DNA of 64,000 nucleotides from Rhizobium sp. N324 (GTDB taxonomy: Bacteria > Pseudomonadota > Alphaproteobacteria > Rhizobiales > Rhizobiaceae). Position 1 is the first letter of the stretch; each line of letters begins with the position of its first letter. Of this stretch, positions 26,457 to 35,216 are shown in pieces. Under the pieces are notes generated by a model. The model saw only the letters and a list, made by a program, of their open reading frames with translations. It was not told the origin of the DNA and made no database searches. A program made the translations under genes and the position numbers. Location: contig NZ_CP013630.1 in NCBI RefSeq assembly GCF_001664485.1, positions 2,979,001-3,043,000 of the forward strand, in the 5' to 3' direction.

Positions 26457-27293
26457 CTGATCCAGAATTATCGTGACTTCTGCCTTTCCAAAGGCATCGA
26501 CTACGCATGCATTCAGTCCGTACAGCCGCACGACGACTCCACGCTCTTCTGCAGCGCTGGGATGCAGCAGTACAAGCCCCTCTTCTCCGATCCATCCTGT
26601 AAAGGAACCGTCGCGAACAGCCAGGCCTGCCTGCGCATGGGCGACCTCGACGACATCGGCGACGGCACGCATTTCCTGCACTTCACCATGCTCGGATTGT
26701 TCTCCTTCCGTCAAATGACGGTCGGTGAAGCAATCGATTTCTGGCTGGATTTTCTTGGGACGCTCGGGCTCATGCCCGACCATGCCACTATCCATCCAGA
26801 CAAGCTGGGGGAGTGGACGCCTCTGTATCGCGGTCGTGTGCCCATCAAGCCCGATCCTGAATGCACATGGAGCGACGGCAATATCAGCGGATACTGCACG
26901 GAGTTCTACAAAGAGGGGATTGAGATCGGCAATATCGTCAATCCGCTGGGGACCTGTATTGACGTGGGGTTCGGGCTCGAGCGGCTCGACATGCTGATCA
27001 ACGGAACGCCACCGGCTACCGTACTTGATACGCTAGCTTCCACGGCAATGACGGTTATCCGGTCCGGTTACGTCCCGGGCAACAAGGAACAAGGATACGT
27101 CCTCCGCAAGCTGCTCAGGCGCATTTACCTGATGGGCGGACAGGTAGAACATCCCTTCTTCATTGAAGAGGTCGAACGGCAGAAACGCCTAGTCCTCAGG
27201 TACGAACGTCTTCGCCACCAACACCCTGGAAAGTCGAAGGACTGGTGGTTCGATACCCACGGGATCGACCTCAATCTCCTAAAGGATGCCTAA
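26457..27293 (+). CDS. Alanyl-tRNA synthetase-like catalytic-domain protein (start uncertain)
   Basis: The frame encodes the class II aminoacylation core of AlaRS in compact form: motif 2-like LFCSAGMQQYKPLF, HFLHFTMLGLFSF (compare HHTFFEMLGNFSF), the tri-strand CTEFYKEG and motif 3 DVGFGLERLD. The editing and C-Ala domains are absent. The frame is open back to 26382 without a good ATG before 26562, yet AlaRS similarity begins well upstream of 26562. A strong AAAGGAGG site precedes ATG 26440 in a different frame, which ends after six codons at a TGA overlapping an in-frame CTG (26457). So either initiation is non-canonical or coupled, or the 5' end carries a frameshift. Likely a paralogue used in peptide or carrier aminoacylation, not housekeeping alaS. 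Confidence 0.7.
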   Translation: MIQNYRDFCLSKGIDYACIQSVQPHDDSTLFCSAGMQQYKPLFSDPSCKGTVANSQACLRMGDLDDIGDGTHFLHFTMLGLFSFRQMTVGEAIDFWLDFLGTLGLMPDHATIHPDKLGEWTPLYRGRVPIKPDPECTWSDGNISGYCTEFYKEGIEIGNIVNPLGTCIDVGFGLERLDMLINGTPPATVLDTLASTAMTVIRSGYVPGNKEQGYVLRKLLRRIYLMGGQVEHPFFIEEVERQKRLVLRYERLRHQHPGKSKDWWFDTHGIDLNLLKDA

Positions 27294-27384
27294 TCAAAAT
27301 ACGTGAGGGCTCAACAGAGCCCTCTCCTTCAAAGCCTTAGGCAACGGCACGACACCCTTTGGCTGCCGTGCTCGTCGAAGCCTC

Positions 27385-28482
27385 CTATGCAGACTTCGCC
27401 ACTACTCGGGTGGCAGCGGGATAGTCGATGTAGCCTTCGGGGCCCTGGGTGAACCACGTCGACGCATCGTCCGGGGCGCACGGAATGCCTTCCGCCAGAC
27501 GGTAAGGCAGGTCGGGGTTAGAAATGAACGGACGTCCGAACGCGACCGCATCACCGATACCCGCACTCAACTCGGCCTGCGCACGAACCATATCGAAGTC
27601 GGAGTTCAGGATGAGTGGCCCCTTGAAGGCGCTCCGCAGCTGTGACGCGAGCGGGTCCATGTCGCCGACACCGAACGTGCCGGTCAACGGAGGCTCACGC
27701 AGTTCAAGATGGGCGATACCGATGCTCGACAGGGCCTCGGCCGCAGCAATGAACACGGGTAGCGGGTTGCTGTCCTTGACGCCCTGCGTCTCGCCGTTTG
27801 GCGACAAACGGACGCCGGTTCGGTCGCCGCCGATGGTATCGACGACCGCTTGGGTGGTCTCGCGCAGGAACCTAACACGGTTTTCGATCGATCCGCCGTA
27901 ATGGTCGTCCCGGAAGTTCGAGCTGTCGCGCAGGAACTGGTCGATCAGATAACCATTCGCAGCATGCAACTGGACGCCGTCGAACCCCGCTTCCATTGCG
28001 TTCTTGGCACCGTCACGGAAGTGCTGGACTATCTCTGCGATCTCGTCGACGCTGAGCGCACGCGCCTCCTCGTATGGCTTCTTGCCGTCGTAGGTGTGGG
28101 CTTGGCTTGGCGCGATCGTCGCCGAGGCGGACACAGGCTGGCCGCCGTCGAGGAAGCTCGAGTGAACGACGCGACCCATTTGCCACAGCTGGGCGATGAT
28201 CCGGCCGCCGTTTTCGTGGACCGCGTCGGTGACTTTTCGCCAGCCAGCGATCTGCTCGGGCAGCCACAGTCCCGTGGCGTACGGCCAGCCAAGCCCGAGC
28301 TGGTTGATCCCGATGGCTTCGCTGATGATGAGGCCGGCAGAGGCGCGCTGGGCGTAGTAGTCGACCATAATCGGTGTTGGAATATGACTACGTGTGCCGC
28401 GCGCGCGGGTCATTGGAGCCATCAGAATACGGTTGGGAGCCTTGATAGCGCCAAGTTGAATTGGATCAAACAAGCTGGTCAT
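27385..28482 (-). CDS. Old Yellow Enzyme family ene-reductase (NemA-like)
   Basis: A 365-residue FMN-dependent TIM-barrel reductase acting on activated C=C bonds, nitro groups or N-ethylmaleimide-type electrophiles with NAD(P)H. Landmarks are LFDPIQLGAIKAPNRILMAPMTR at the start, HAANGYLIDQFL (substrate-binding H/N pair), DDHYGGSIENR and the phosphate-binding GDAVAFGRPFISNPDLP. ATG 28482 is chosen because MTSLFDP matches the family start. It lies 34 bases downstream of an SDR gene in the same orientation, so the two probably form an electrophile-detoxification operon regulated by the divergent LysR protein. Confidence 0.93.
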   Translation of the reverse strand: MTSLFDPIQLGAIKAPNRILMAPMTRARGTRSHIPTPIMVDYYAQRASAGLIISEAIGINQLGLGWPYATGLWLPEQIAGWRKVTDAVHENGGRIIAQLWQMGRVVHSSFLDGGQPVSASATIAPSQAHTYDGKKPYEEARALSVDEIAEIVQHFRDGAKNAMEAGFDGVQLHAANGYLIDQFLRDSSNFRDDHYGGSIENRVRFLRETTQAVVDTIGGDRTGVRLSPNGETQGVKDSNPLPVFIAAAEALSSIGIAHLELREPPLTGTFGVGDMDPLASQLRSAFKGPLILNSDFDMVRAQAELSAGIGDAVAFGRPFISNPDLPYRLAEGIPCAPDDASTWFTQGPEGYIDYPAATRVVAKSA

Positions 28483-28516
28483 GGGGAATTCCTTGGGAGA
28501 AAGTGGAATGCGCGCC

Positions 28517-29272
28517 TCAAACGAGGCGCGATCCCCCGTCAACATTGAGAACGGCACCGTTCATCCAGCCGTTGGCCATCAGGAAGACGACCGCCGCACC
28601 CGCTTCTTCCGCGGTGCCGAGGCGGTGCAGCGGGAGCGCCTGCTTGAGGGAGGCGACGTATGCGTCGCGGCCTTCGCCCAGTGCCTTGGAAAGGATCGGA
28701 GTGTCGATCGGGCCGGGAGAAAGAGTGTTCACGCGGCGCGGCGCGAGTTCGAGTGCAAGTCCACGTCCTAAGGCTTCCATCGCGGCGGAAGCCGATGCGA
28801 GGATGGCGGTGCCGTAGGCGTTCGGGCGATCTGCAAGAGCGCCGGAAATCAGGGTGATGGATGCGTCTTCGGCAAGCTTGTCGCCGAGAGCGCGGAGCGT
28901 GTGGACTGCCGCCCAGATGCGCTCGTCGAAGGCGCGCTTCAAATACGACACATCGGCTTCCAGCACCTTTCCGGCGACGAAAGTGCCCGCAAGCAAAACA
29001 AGGTGGTCGACACGGTCGATAGTAGCCACAGCTTCGGCGATCGAAGCCGCGTTGGTTACGTCGGCTGCGCGCCAATCGTCGAGGCCGTTCTCGGAGGCAG
29101 CCTGCTGGGCGCGCTGGCGGTCGTTGCCGATAACGGTGACCTTTGCGCCGGCGGCCTTGGCCTGGATGGCAGCGGCGAGGCCGATACCGGATGTGCCCCC
29201 GAAAATAAGGACCCTTTTGCCTTCGAGCGAGGAAGTAAAGTTACCCGTGGGAACCGTAACTGTCTGGTTCAT
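28517..29272 (-). CDS. SDR-family protein lacking the usual YxxxK active site
   Basis: A 251-residue short-chain dehydrogenase/reductase fold. The cofactor motif GGTSGIGLA is intact, as are the serine strand (ISGALADR), SPGPIDTPIL and a normal C-terminus (GAVLNVDGGSRLV). Where the catalytic YxxxK should stand the sequence reads ILASASAAMEAL, with neither tyrosine nor lysine. It may bind NAD(P) without classical SDR catalysis, or use another mechanism. It is the first gene of the operon with the ene-reductase and is divergent from a LysR regulator. Confidence 0.9.
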   Translation of the reverse strand: MNQTVTVPTGNFTSSLEGKRVLIFGGTSGIGLAAAIQAKAAGAKVTVIGNDRQRAQQAASENGLDDWRAADVTNAASIAEAVATIDRVDHLVLLAGTFVAGKVLEADVSYLKRAFDERIWAAVHTLRALGDKLAEDASITLISGALADRPNAYGTAILASASAAMEALGRGLALELAPRRVNTLSPGPIDTPILSKALGEGRDAYVASLKQALPLHRLGTAEEAGAAVVFLMANGWMNGAVLNVDGGSRLV

Positions 29273-29371
29273 TTCGTCTCTCCTTTGTTAGCGGGCTGGT
29301 GTCCAGCGCCGATGAGTAAGAATTAAATCCAATCCGCGCGCTTGATAATCGGGCCGTATTTCGTTTTAATA

Positions 29372-29386
29372 GTTCCATGGTGGAAC
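29372..29386. promoter_or_regulatory. Palindrome overlapping the LysR start codon
   Basis: GTTCCA-TGG-TGGAAC is a perfect 6+6 inverted repeat spanning the regulator's ATG (29377). It lies in the 104-base divergent region shared with the SDR gene and is a candidate autoregulatory operator. Confidence 0.4.
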
Positions 29387-30336
29387 AAATCGGAATTGAC
29401 AGGCTGACCGGGATCATCGCTTTCGCCCGCTCGGCCTCCTTAGGAAGCTACACGGCGGCTGCCCGTTCGCTGTCGATCTCGCCCTCAGCGGTAAGCAAAA
29501 GCGTCCAACGACTTGAGGAGAACCTCGGGATCAGTCTCTTCAGCCGAACCACGCGATCGCTCACGCTGACTGCCGAGGGTCGTGATCTGCACGAACGCGC
29601 GTTGCGCCTGCTCCGCGAGGCCGAAGAAATCGAGCAGGCGGCAGTCGCGGCTCGCGGCGAACCTTCCGGGACGCTCAAGGTGACGGCACCGTTACCGATC
29701 GGCGCGAACCTGATCGCTCCCGCCCTGCCCCGTTTCAGGGAGCGTTTTCCGAAAGTCTCGGTGGACCTCCGGCTCGGCGACACGTTCACGGATATCATCG
29801 AGGAAGGCATCGACGTCGCGATCCGCGTCGGCGAGCCAGCGGACTCGCGCTTGATCGCCAGAAAGCTTGCTCCGAACCGCGTCTGCGCATTCGCATCGCC
29901 GGATTACATCAAACGACGTGGAGTTCCCGCGCGGCCGGAGGACCTTGTCCACCACGACTGCGTCAACTTCCGGCTCCAGAGCACGGGCCAAACGTTGCGC
30001 TGGCCGTTCAAGGTCGGGGATCGAGTCCTTGAAATCGTTCCTAACGCCACGATCGTCGTCGACAACAGTGACGCCGTGCGAGCTATTGTTGTTGCGGGCG
30101 GTGGTATCGGCATGTCTCCGACGTACATCGCGGCTCCGTACCTCGAGAGCGGCGAGTTGGTGCCCGTTCTCAAGGAATACGCGGTCGACCGCTTCAACAT
30201 TACCGCCCTCTGGCCAGAGAGCCGCCGAGGAAACCCCACCGTAAAGGCGTTCGTCGCTTTTCTCGGAGAAGTTTTCCCTGCCGAGGCGGCATGGGATCGC
30301 ATCTTCGCAGCCAGCGAAGCTGCCCCACCGTCGTGA
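29377..30336 (+). CDS. LysR-family transcriptional regulator (CrgA-like)
   Basis: A 319-residue LTTR. The N-terminal winged helix includes GSYTAAARSLSISPSAVSKS and LFSRTTRSLTLTAEG; the effector-binding domain contains TAPLPIGANLIAPALPRF and the late GGGIGMSPTYIA. It is divergent from the SDR/ene-reductase operon with a 104-base spacer, so it very likely controls it in response to an electrophile or quinone. This inference rests on gene arrangement typical for the family. Length is normal and the gene appears intact. Confidence 0.92.
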   Translation: MVEQIGIDRLTGIIAFARSASLGSYTAAARSLSISPSAVSKSVQRLEENLGISLFSRTTRSLTLTAEGRDLHERALRLLREAEEIEQAAVAARGEPSGTLKVTAPLPIGANLIAPALPRFRERFPKVSVDLRLGDTFTDIIEEGIDVAIRVGEPADSRLIARKLAPNRVCAFASPDYIKRRGVPARPEDLVHHDCVNFRLQSTGQTLRWPFKVGDRVLEIVPNATIVVDNSDAVRAIVVAGGGIGMSPTYIAAPYLESGELVPVLKEYAVDRFNITALWPESRRGNPTVKAFVAFLGEVFPAEAAWDRIFAASEAAPPS

Positions 30337-30384
30337 AGTACGTCGATAAGACCATAGTTCATGAACGCGCAATTAGGCTGCAGT

Positions 30385-31109
30385 TCAAAATCTCGGCCGT
30401 CCTGATCGACGTGACATAGGTGGCATTGGTCTACCAAACCCGCGTATGGACGTGCCAGACAGCATGTGGTCCACCACGCTCTGGCGGTCCACGGGCGTCG
30501 CGATCACACGCCCGCCGAGAGCGTAGCTCAACCACCAAAGTACTCCTGTCGATGACATCCGGGCCAGTGGAAACTCGGCGTCACCAAAATCGAGGAAAAC
30601 GGGACGCTTGCCTCCTCTCCAGCGCTCGATGAGCGCTGCGACGCGATCAAATAGCAGCCATGAGCGGGCATCGGTCTCGGCTCCGACCGGCGGAGCATTG
30701 AGCAACGCTTCGCGGACGAGAGGTCTCGTTTGAGACGAGTACCATCGACAATCCAGATCATGGAACCGTAGAACGCCTCGCGAGAAGCCCTCTCCTGCGG
30801 CGAGATCGTCGAGTGTTGGAATTCGACTACGGTGCCGCTCGCTGTTTTCACATCGGCAATGTGGACCTCGCCGTCCGCAGCCCGATGATGAACCTCCTGC
30901 CATTCCGACGGAAACAGGTTCTTCCACGCCCGATGCCATTCCGTCTCGGGTTCCCACCATCGATCACAAGCAGCGGTGCTGACGTGCGCCCAGTGATGCA
31001 GCCGCTTGAGACCGCACTTGGCGAGCGTCGGCGATCCGCATCCGGGGCAACTCCCGCGGACGCCGGTCGTCGCTTCTTGGCGGATTCCGTCTACGAATGC
31101 GAATTTCAT
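30385..31109 (-). pseudogene. CoiA-like competence protein gene with a frameshift
   Basis: From ATG 31109 the frame encodes a CoiA-type N-terminus: CPGCGSPTLAKCGLKRLHHWAH (zinc-finger-like), WHRAWKNLFP, then the nuclease-like HIADVKTASGTVVEFQHS (D...ExQ core) and MIWIVDGTRLKRD. At about 30,740 family-like coding shifts to the adjacent frame (RPLVREALLNAPPVGAETD... VFLDFGDAEFP) and runs to 30385. The two halves together give a normal-length protein. Either the gene is broken or there is a one-base sequence error. A nuclease-like role in DNA processing is presumed for intact relatives. Confidence 0.7.
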
Positions 31110-31545
31110 TGTTATCTCCAAACAGCCGTGAGCAACGCCCGAAACGACGCAAGCTCGGTTCACAGGGGAAAATGGCGGGCGGCTTGAGTACCGCTTGGAG
31201 GTTCTTCGGGCAGTTTCGACTGCCTCATGTTCTTCTTCGTCTGGTCCGCCTGACGAATAAGCTGAGGCTATTAGCCGACACGCCAGAATCAACTACATCG
31301 ACGGCGTTATGCACTGATTAGTACCGGTTGCCGCCGTTCTTATGTATAGGGGCTAAATTGTATATTCGCCTTGTTCGAACCGGGGGCGATGATGGGCAGG
31401 AAGCTTACAATCATCTTCGCAGCAGGTGTCCCCATTAGGAACAACAGCAAGCTCCGGGAGTTAATGCTTCAGTCGGGCGTAAGTGTAATCGGAGCGCGGC
31501 GCTCTCCTCATTCCTCGGGTATCCGAGGTTGCTTCCAGCTTGCGA
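31110..31545. other. Gene-free stretch
   Basis: No supported gene. Short open frames here have no family features and no ribosome sites. The stretch holds the promoter region of the CoiA-like gene at its left edge and leads into a tRNA-like 3' end at its right edge. Confidence 0.5.
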
Positions 31546-31582
31546 GCTGTGACGCAGGGTTCGAATCCCTGCCCCGACAACC
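31546..31582 (+). other. tRNA 3'-end-like fragment (possible att remnant)
   Basis: The sequence contains a textbook T arm, CAGGG-TTCGAAT-CCCTG, followed by CCCCGACAACCA, which looks like an acceptor strand with CCA. No matching 5' acceptor (GTCGGGG), D arm or anticodon arm is found upstream, and the acceptor spacing is one base long. It is therefore not a functional tRNA. Such 3' fragments are commonly left by integrases at tRNA genes. Confidence 0.35.
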
Positions 31583-31626
31583 ATGTTCGATACAATCGAA
31601 AAAGCCTGCGATTTCTCGTCGGGCTA

Positions 31627-31830
31627 CCTCATCCTGACCTCGACACGGCACCCCTTCGCCGAGGGATGGCCTAATCACCTCGCCATCGAACTGCGCCACG
31701 CCATCAGCGCGATGAGTTTCGATCAGTTTGCATCGCCAAGGTCCCACCCCGCCACGCTGTCTGCCACGGTGATGAGGATGTCCGCTCCTTCCAAGGTCAG
31801 GGTGATTTCCACGCTCCCTCCATCGTCATT
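31627..31830 (-). pseudogene. Decayed histidine-kinase ATPase fragment (copy A)
   Basis: Read on the minus strand, one frame gives GSVEITLTLEGADILITVADSVAG and continues after shifts into SKLIALMA and KGCRVEVR. A second copy at 49,995-50,190 shares roughly three quarters of its bases and preserves a clearer DxGxG-like DDNGSG. Both look like the C-terminal end of a HATPase domain in HWE/HisKA_2-type sensor kinases. Multiple frame breaks make this non-functional. Family assignment is tentative. Confidence 0.35.
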
Positions 31831-31977
31831 AGGGAGGCATACTTGAAGGCATGCGACGTCCGCTTTCGGAATGGTGATCAGATGCGGCAGCCCGCGGCTA
31901 GGAAGACGGAGAACCGGTTCTGTGTTAGCCTGGCTAAACTTTGCGCATGCGATCTGTGGGAACTTCTCGGAGGGCGA

Positions 31978-33660
31978 ATGGCGAGCGTTCCTGTCAAGCG
32001 ACGGCTGGCTGCGATCATGGCCACGGATGTGGTTGGCTTTGCCCGCCTCATGGAGAGTGACGAAGAGGCGACCCTTGCTCTGATCAAGGCGTTGCAGGCT
32101 GAGGTCCTCGCGCCGAACATCGAGCGCAATGGCGGCACGATATTCAAGCTGATTGGCGACGGAACCTTGTCTGTGTTCGATTCCGTCTCAGGAGCGGTCG
32201 AATGCGCGATGGCTATCCAACGCGAACTCGTGCGCCGCGAGCCGGAAAGCGCCCGCGCGGTTCTCAGAATCGGGATCAACCTCGCCGACGTGTTGGTTGA
32301 CGGATCGGATATGTTTGGCGACGGCGTGAACGTCGCTTCCCGGATTGAGGCGCGTGCCGCACCCGGCGGCATCTGTATCAGCGATGGTGTCTACCACCAG
32401 ATCGTCGCGCGGCTCGGCGACGAGTTCGTGGAGGGCGGCGAAAAACGTCTGAAGAATATCGAGCGGCCCGTTCGCGTCTGGTACTGGCACCCGCGTCATG
32501 CGGGAACCGTGAATGCGGAGCCCTCGCGCCTTGTTGAACCACCGTCATTGGACACGGAAAAAGTCCTGGTCAGGGTTGGGGTCATCTTATCACCCCTTCC
32601 GCATCAGCAGGAAGTCGTGGGACTGATCACCTCCTGCCTTGAACAGTTTCTTTCCGACAGACATTGGATCGACGTCGCGTCCCTATCGGCGGCTGATATG
32701 GGCAGCCGTACCCACGACTACACGGTCAGCATCGGCGTCCATGGGGCTGGTCCGTTCCGATTGAACGTCAGATTCTTGCGCAGCACGGCCACGTCCATCC
32801 TCTGGTCAAGGACCTTCGATCTGCCTGCGGATTACGATATCGACGCCATTGAATCAGTAGCGGCGGACATCGTCTCGCTGGTGGTAGACAAGGTGCTTTT
32901 CACCGCATCACATACCATTGCGAAGAAGCCGGAGGCTTCCTGGTCGGCATATGAGAATTTTCTCTACGGAAGGATGCTCGACGCGAAACATCTGCTGCCC
33001 GAAGCAGAACCCTTCTACCGCAAAGCGACGGAACTCGATCCAGCCCTGATTGACGCGAACGCAGCGTATGCCATCGCATTGGCTTTTCGCTTCTCTATGG
33101 AAGGGGTGATCGAGCGGCTGCATCATGCCGACGAAATTTCTCGCACTGCCTTACGGCTGGACAATAATCACGCCTTCTCCCACTATGCGGCGGCGTTGGT
33201 TCAACTGACGATGCGAAACTATGACGGAGCGGAATCCCATTACGTCAAAGCACGCGACCTAGCGCCAGGTGACATTGAAATTCGGGCCGATCATGCCGAG
33301 TTTCTTCACTATGTCGGCGATCTGGACAAAGCCGCAAACGAAATCGACGAATGCTTCAGGAAGTCGAAGTATCCGCCAGTGTGGTTTTGGACAGTCAGGG
33401 GGATTATCCGATTTCAGCAAGGCCGGCCGGATGCAGCCGTTCAGGATTTCGAGAACCTTCCGAACAAGTCGTGGCGGACCCTTTTTTTGCTTGCCGCAGC
33501 TCATGCATCGTGTGGTGACGAAGCGCGACGGGAGTCCCGTGAGGTCGAGGCGCGCAGCCTCCAGCCAGCGCTGAGCCCAGAGTTGATCCGAAGAACATTT
33601 CCATATCGCGACGAAGATGCGATTGCGAAGCTCCTTGGCGCTTTCGGAACCGCAACGTAG
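31978..33660 (+). CDS. Class III adenylate/guanylate cyclase with C-terminal TPR region
   Basis: About 560 residues from ATG 31978 with a GGAGGG ribosome site. The N-terminal cyclase domain begins RRLAAIMATDVVGFARLM, with metal-binding D residues in ATDVVGF and GDGTLSVF, and ends with the GDGVNVASRIEARA and GEKRLKNIERPV motifs. The central region resembles the TolB-like segment of rhizobial cyclases (PLPHQQEVVGLI), and the C-terminal third has TPR-like helices (AEPFYRKATELDPALIDANA). Rhizobia carry many such cyclases making cAMP from ATP. No membrane segment is seen. Substrate preference and signal are unknown. Confidence 0.92.
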   Translation: MASVPVKRRLAAIMATDVVGFARLMESDEEATLALIKALQAEVLAPNIERNGGTIFKLIGDGTLSVFDSVSGAVECAMAIQRELVRREPESARAVLRIGINLADVLVDGSDMFGDGVNVASRIEARAAPGGICISDGVYHQIVARLGDEFVEGGEKRLKNIERPVRVWYWHPRHAGTVNAEPSRLVEPPSLDTEKVLVRVGVILSPLPHQQEVVGLITSCLEQFLSDRHWIDVASLSAADMGSRTHDYTVSIGVHGAGPFRLNVRFLRSTATSILWSRTFDLPADYDIDAIESVAADIVSLVVDKVLFTASHTIAKKPEASWSAYENFLYGRMLDAKHLLPEAEPFYRKATELDPALIDANAAYAIALAFRFSMEGVIERLHHADEISRTALRLDNNHAFSHYAAALVQLTMRNYDGAESHYVKARDLAPGDIEIRADHAEFLHYVGDLDKAANEIDECFRKSKYPPVWFWTVRGIIRFQQGRPDAAVQDFENLPNKSWRTLFLLAAAHASCGDEARRESREVEARSLQPALSPELIRRTFPYRDEDAIAKLLGAFGTAT

Positions 33661-33704
33661 GTGTTAACAGTGCCCAATCAACGGCACCGTCCATCGCGCT
33701 CCTA

Positions 33705-34478
33705 TTAAAGCATTCCCAGCTGCAACACCGGCTCCCCCGACGCGGAGACAATGGTCGAACCATATGGCTCCCGCGACGTCACCATGATCTCGTCATTCGC
33801 GAGCGGTCGGGCCAGCGCCTTCGCTTCCTCCCATGGTGCACGCATCCAAACATCGGTTTCTTCTTTCGTCAGGAGCAGAACCGGCATCGCCTTCCCGTGG
33901 ATCGGTTTGACGACGTCGTTGGGATCGGTCGTCAAGAAGGCATAGAGGTCGTCCATCGTCAGGCCATCCTTGACCTTCCGAACGCTTTGCCATTGCGGAA
34001 CGTGAATACCCGCAAAGAACATCAGTGGCTTGCTTTCATCTCGGGCGAACCAGGCGTTCGGCGTGCTGCCACCCTCTTCCTTGCTGGCGGGGTCCGGCTC
34101 CGCGAAACTGGTCACCGGAACGATGCAACGGCTCTGGACACCGAACCATTTTTTCCAATGCGGGAGATTGAGATTTCGGACGTTGGTGGTGCCCTTATCG
34201 GGCTCCATCCGGATGAGCATTTCCATGTCGACGGGCTTGCCCTTTTGCCGCAGTTTCTCGGCTCGGGCTTCAGCCGCCTGCTTGATCGCGAAAAACGGCG
34301 ACGGCAATCCCCACCGCGCATGCACAAGCTGCTTGCGGCCGTCGGCGGTGTTGCGAACGACGGGTCCCATCTGGTCTGGGTTCATTTGATAGGCTGGCAT
34401 TAGGTTGATCAGGCTCTCGACGTCCTGCGCCCATTTGCTGACCCAATCCTTGTCCTCCATGCGGTAGAGATTGCACAT
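33705..34478 (-). CDS. SRAP-family (HMCES/YedK) abasic-site DNA-binding protein
   Basis: A 257-residue protein beginning MCNLYRM, with Cys2 as the invariant residue that forms the thiazolidine crosslink to abasic sites after Met removal. Other landmarks are [36 protein letters not shown] and HGKAMPVLL, whose histidine is catalytic. SRAP proteins shield abasic sites in single-stranded DNA during replication. A distant paralogue lies at 52,875-53,591. It is convergent with the cyclase gene. Confidence 0.92.
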   Translation of the reverse strand: MCNLYRMEDKDWVSKWAQDVESLINLMPAYQMNPDQMGPVVRNTADGRKQLVHARWGLPSPFFAIKQAAEARAEKLRQKGKPVDMEMLIRMEPDKGTTNVRNLNLPHWKKWFGVQSRCIVPVTSFAEPDPASKEEGGSTPNAWFARDESKPLMFFAGIHVPQWQSVRKVKDGLTMDDLYAFLTTDPNDVVKPIHGKAMPVLLLTKEETDVWMRAPWEEAKALARPLANDEIMVTSREPYGSTIVSASGEPVLQLGML

Positions 34479-34695
34479 CGAGCAACGTCCTCCCCTTCCT
34501 GTTCGGACAGCCTATGCATTCCTGACGAGACGTCAAACGCTGACCCGTGGGCTTACAATGCCAGATCGAATTGCTTGGGGGGCGGCCTTCTCGCCCTCGC
34601 CGCCATCCCTCCAGGTGTGCCGAAGCCTCCGCGCAGAATGTCATTGAAGGCATCAAGATTTCGTCTTGAATAGCCCGAAAATGGCGCAAGCGACT

Positions 34696-35196
34696 TCAAA
34701 GCCGACTTCTCCGTCTCATCTCGTGGCGAGCGAGGTCAGCTTCTTTGAAATGCTCATCATTTGGATTGAAGAAGTAGCTGAGGATGTTTTCCAAAACATC
34801 GTCCAGCGACGTCAGTTTCTTTGTGAAATCGCCTGGGCCTGGCCCCGGCGTCCATGCCCATACGCAAATGTTCCAGTCGCCTGTCTCTCCCCAAAGCGTC
34901 AACGTAGGCATCCATGTCTTGTCATTGCCCTCCTCGTCGAGCCAACAGAGTTCGTCGCCGGGAAGCCTATTGCCGCCGCTGGTTTCCGGCAGAGAGATTG
35001 GATAGCCAGACGGATAGCCGGCATGCGTACTTATGAAAAATGGGAAATCTCCGACAAATAGCCCGTTCCTTCGCAGCTTTTCGATAAATTCTGGAGGCAG
35101 AAGACGCTCCTTGGGATGCCGCAAGTTCTCGAGGCGCTGTGCCTCAAGGCTGTCCTGCAGCATTTTTTCCCGGTTCCGTTTCGAGTTTCTGCCCAT
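34696..35196 (-). CDS. Hypothetical protein, last gene of the nuclease/membrane-protein operon
   Basis: About 166 residues from ATG 35196 (MGRNSKRNREKML). It is soluble, starts with a basic coiled segment and has an aromatic-rich centre (GDWNICVWAWTPGPGPG). No family recognised. It begins 20 bases after the membrane-protein stop, so it is probably co-transcribed with it and the SNase-like gene. A good internal codon pattern and the operon position support it being real. Confidence 0.6.
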   Translation of the reverse strand: MGRNSKRNREKMLQDSLEAQRLENLRHPKERLLPPEFIEKLRRNGLFVGDFPFFISTHAGYPSGYPISLPETSGGNRLPGDELCWLDEEGNDKTWMPTLTLWGETGDWNICVWAWTPGPGPGDFTKKLTSLDDVLENILSYFFNPNDEHFKEADLARHEMRRRSRL

Positions 35197-35216
35197 TCCT
35201 GTAAGCCCTTTCTTGA

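Noticed and set aside
31371-31846. Short open frames on both strands around the tRNA-like fragment (87-88 codons on +, 79 on -).
   Set aside because: No ribosome sites or family features, and they overlap the decayed kinase repeat; judged non-coding.
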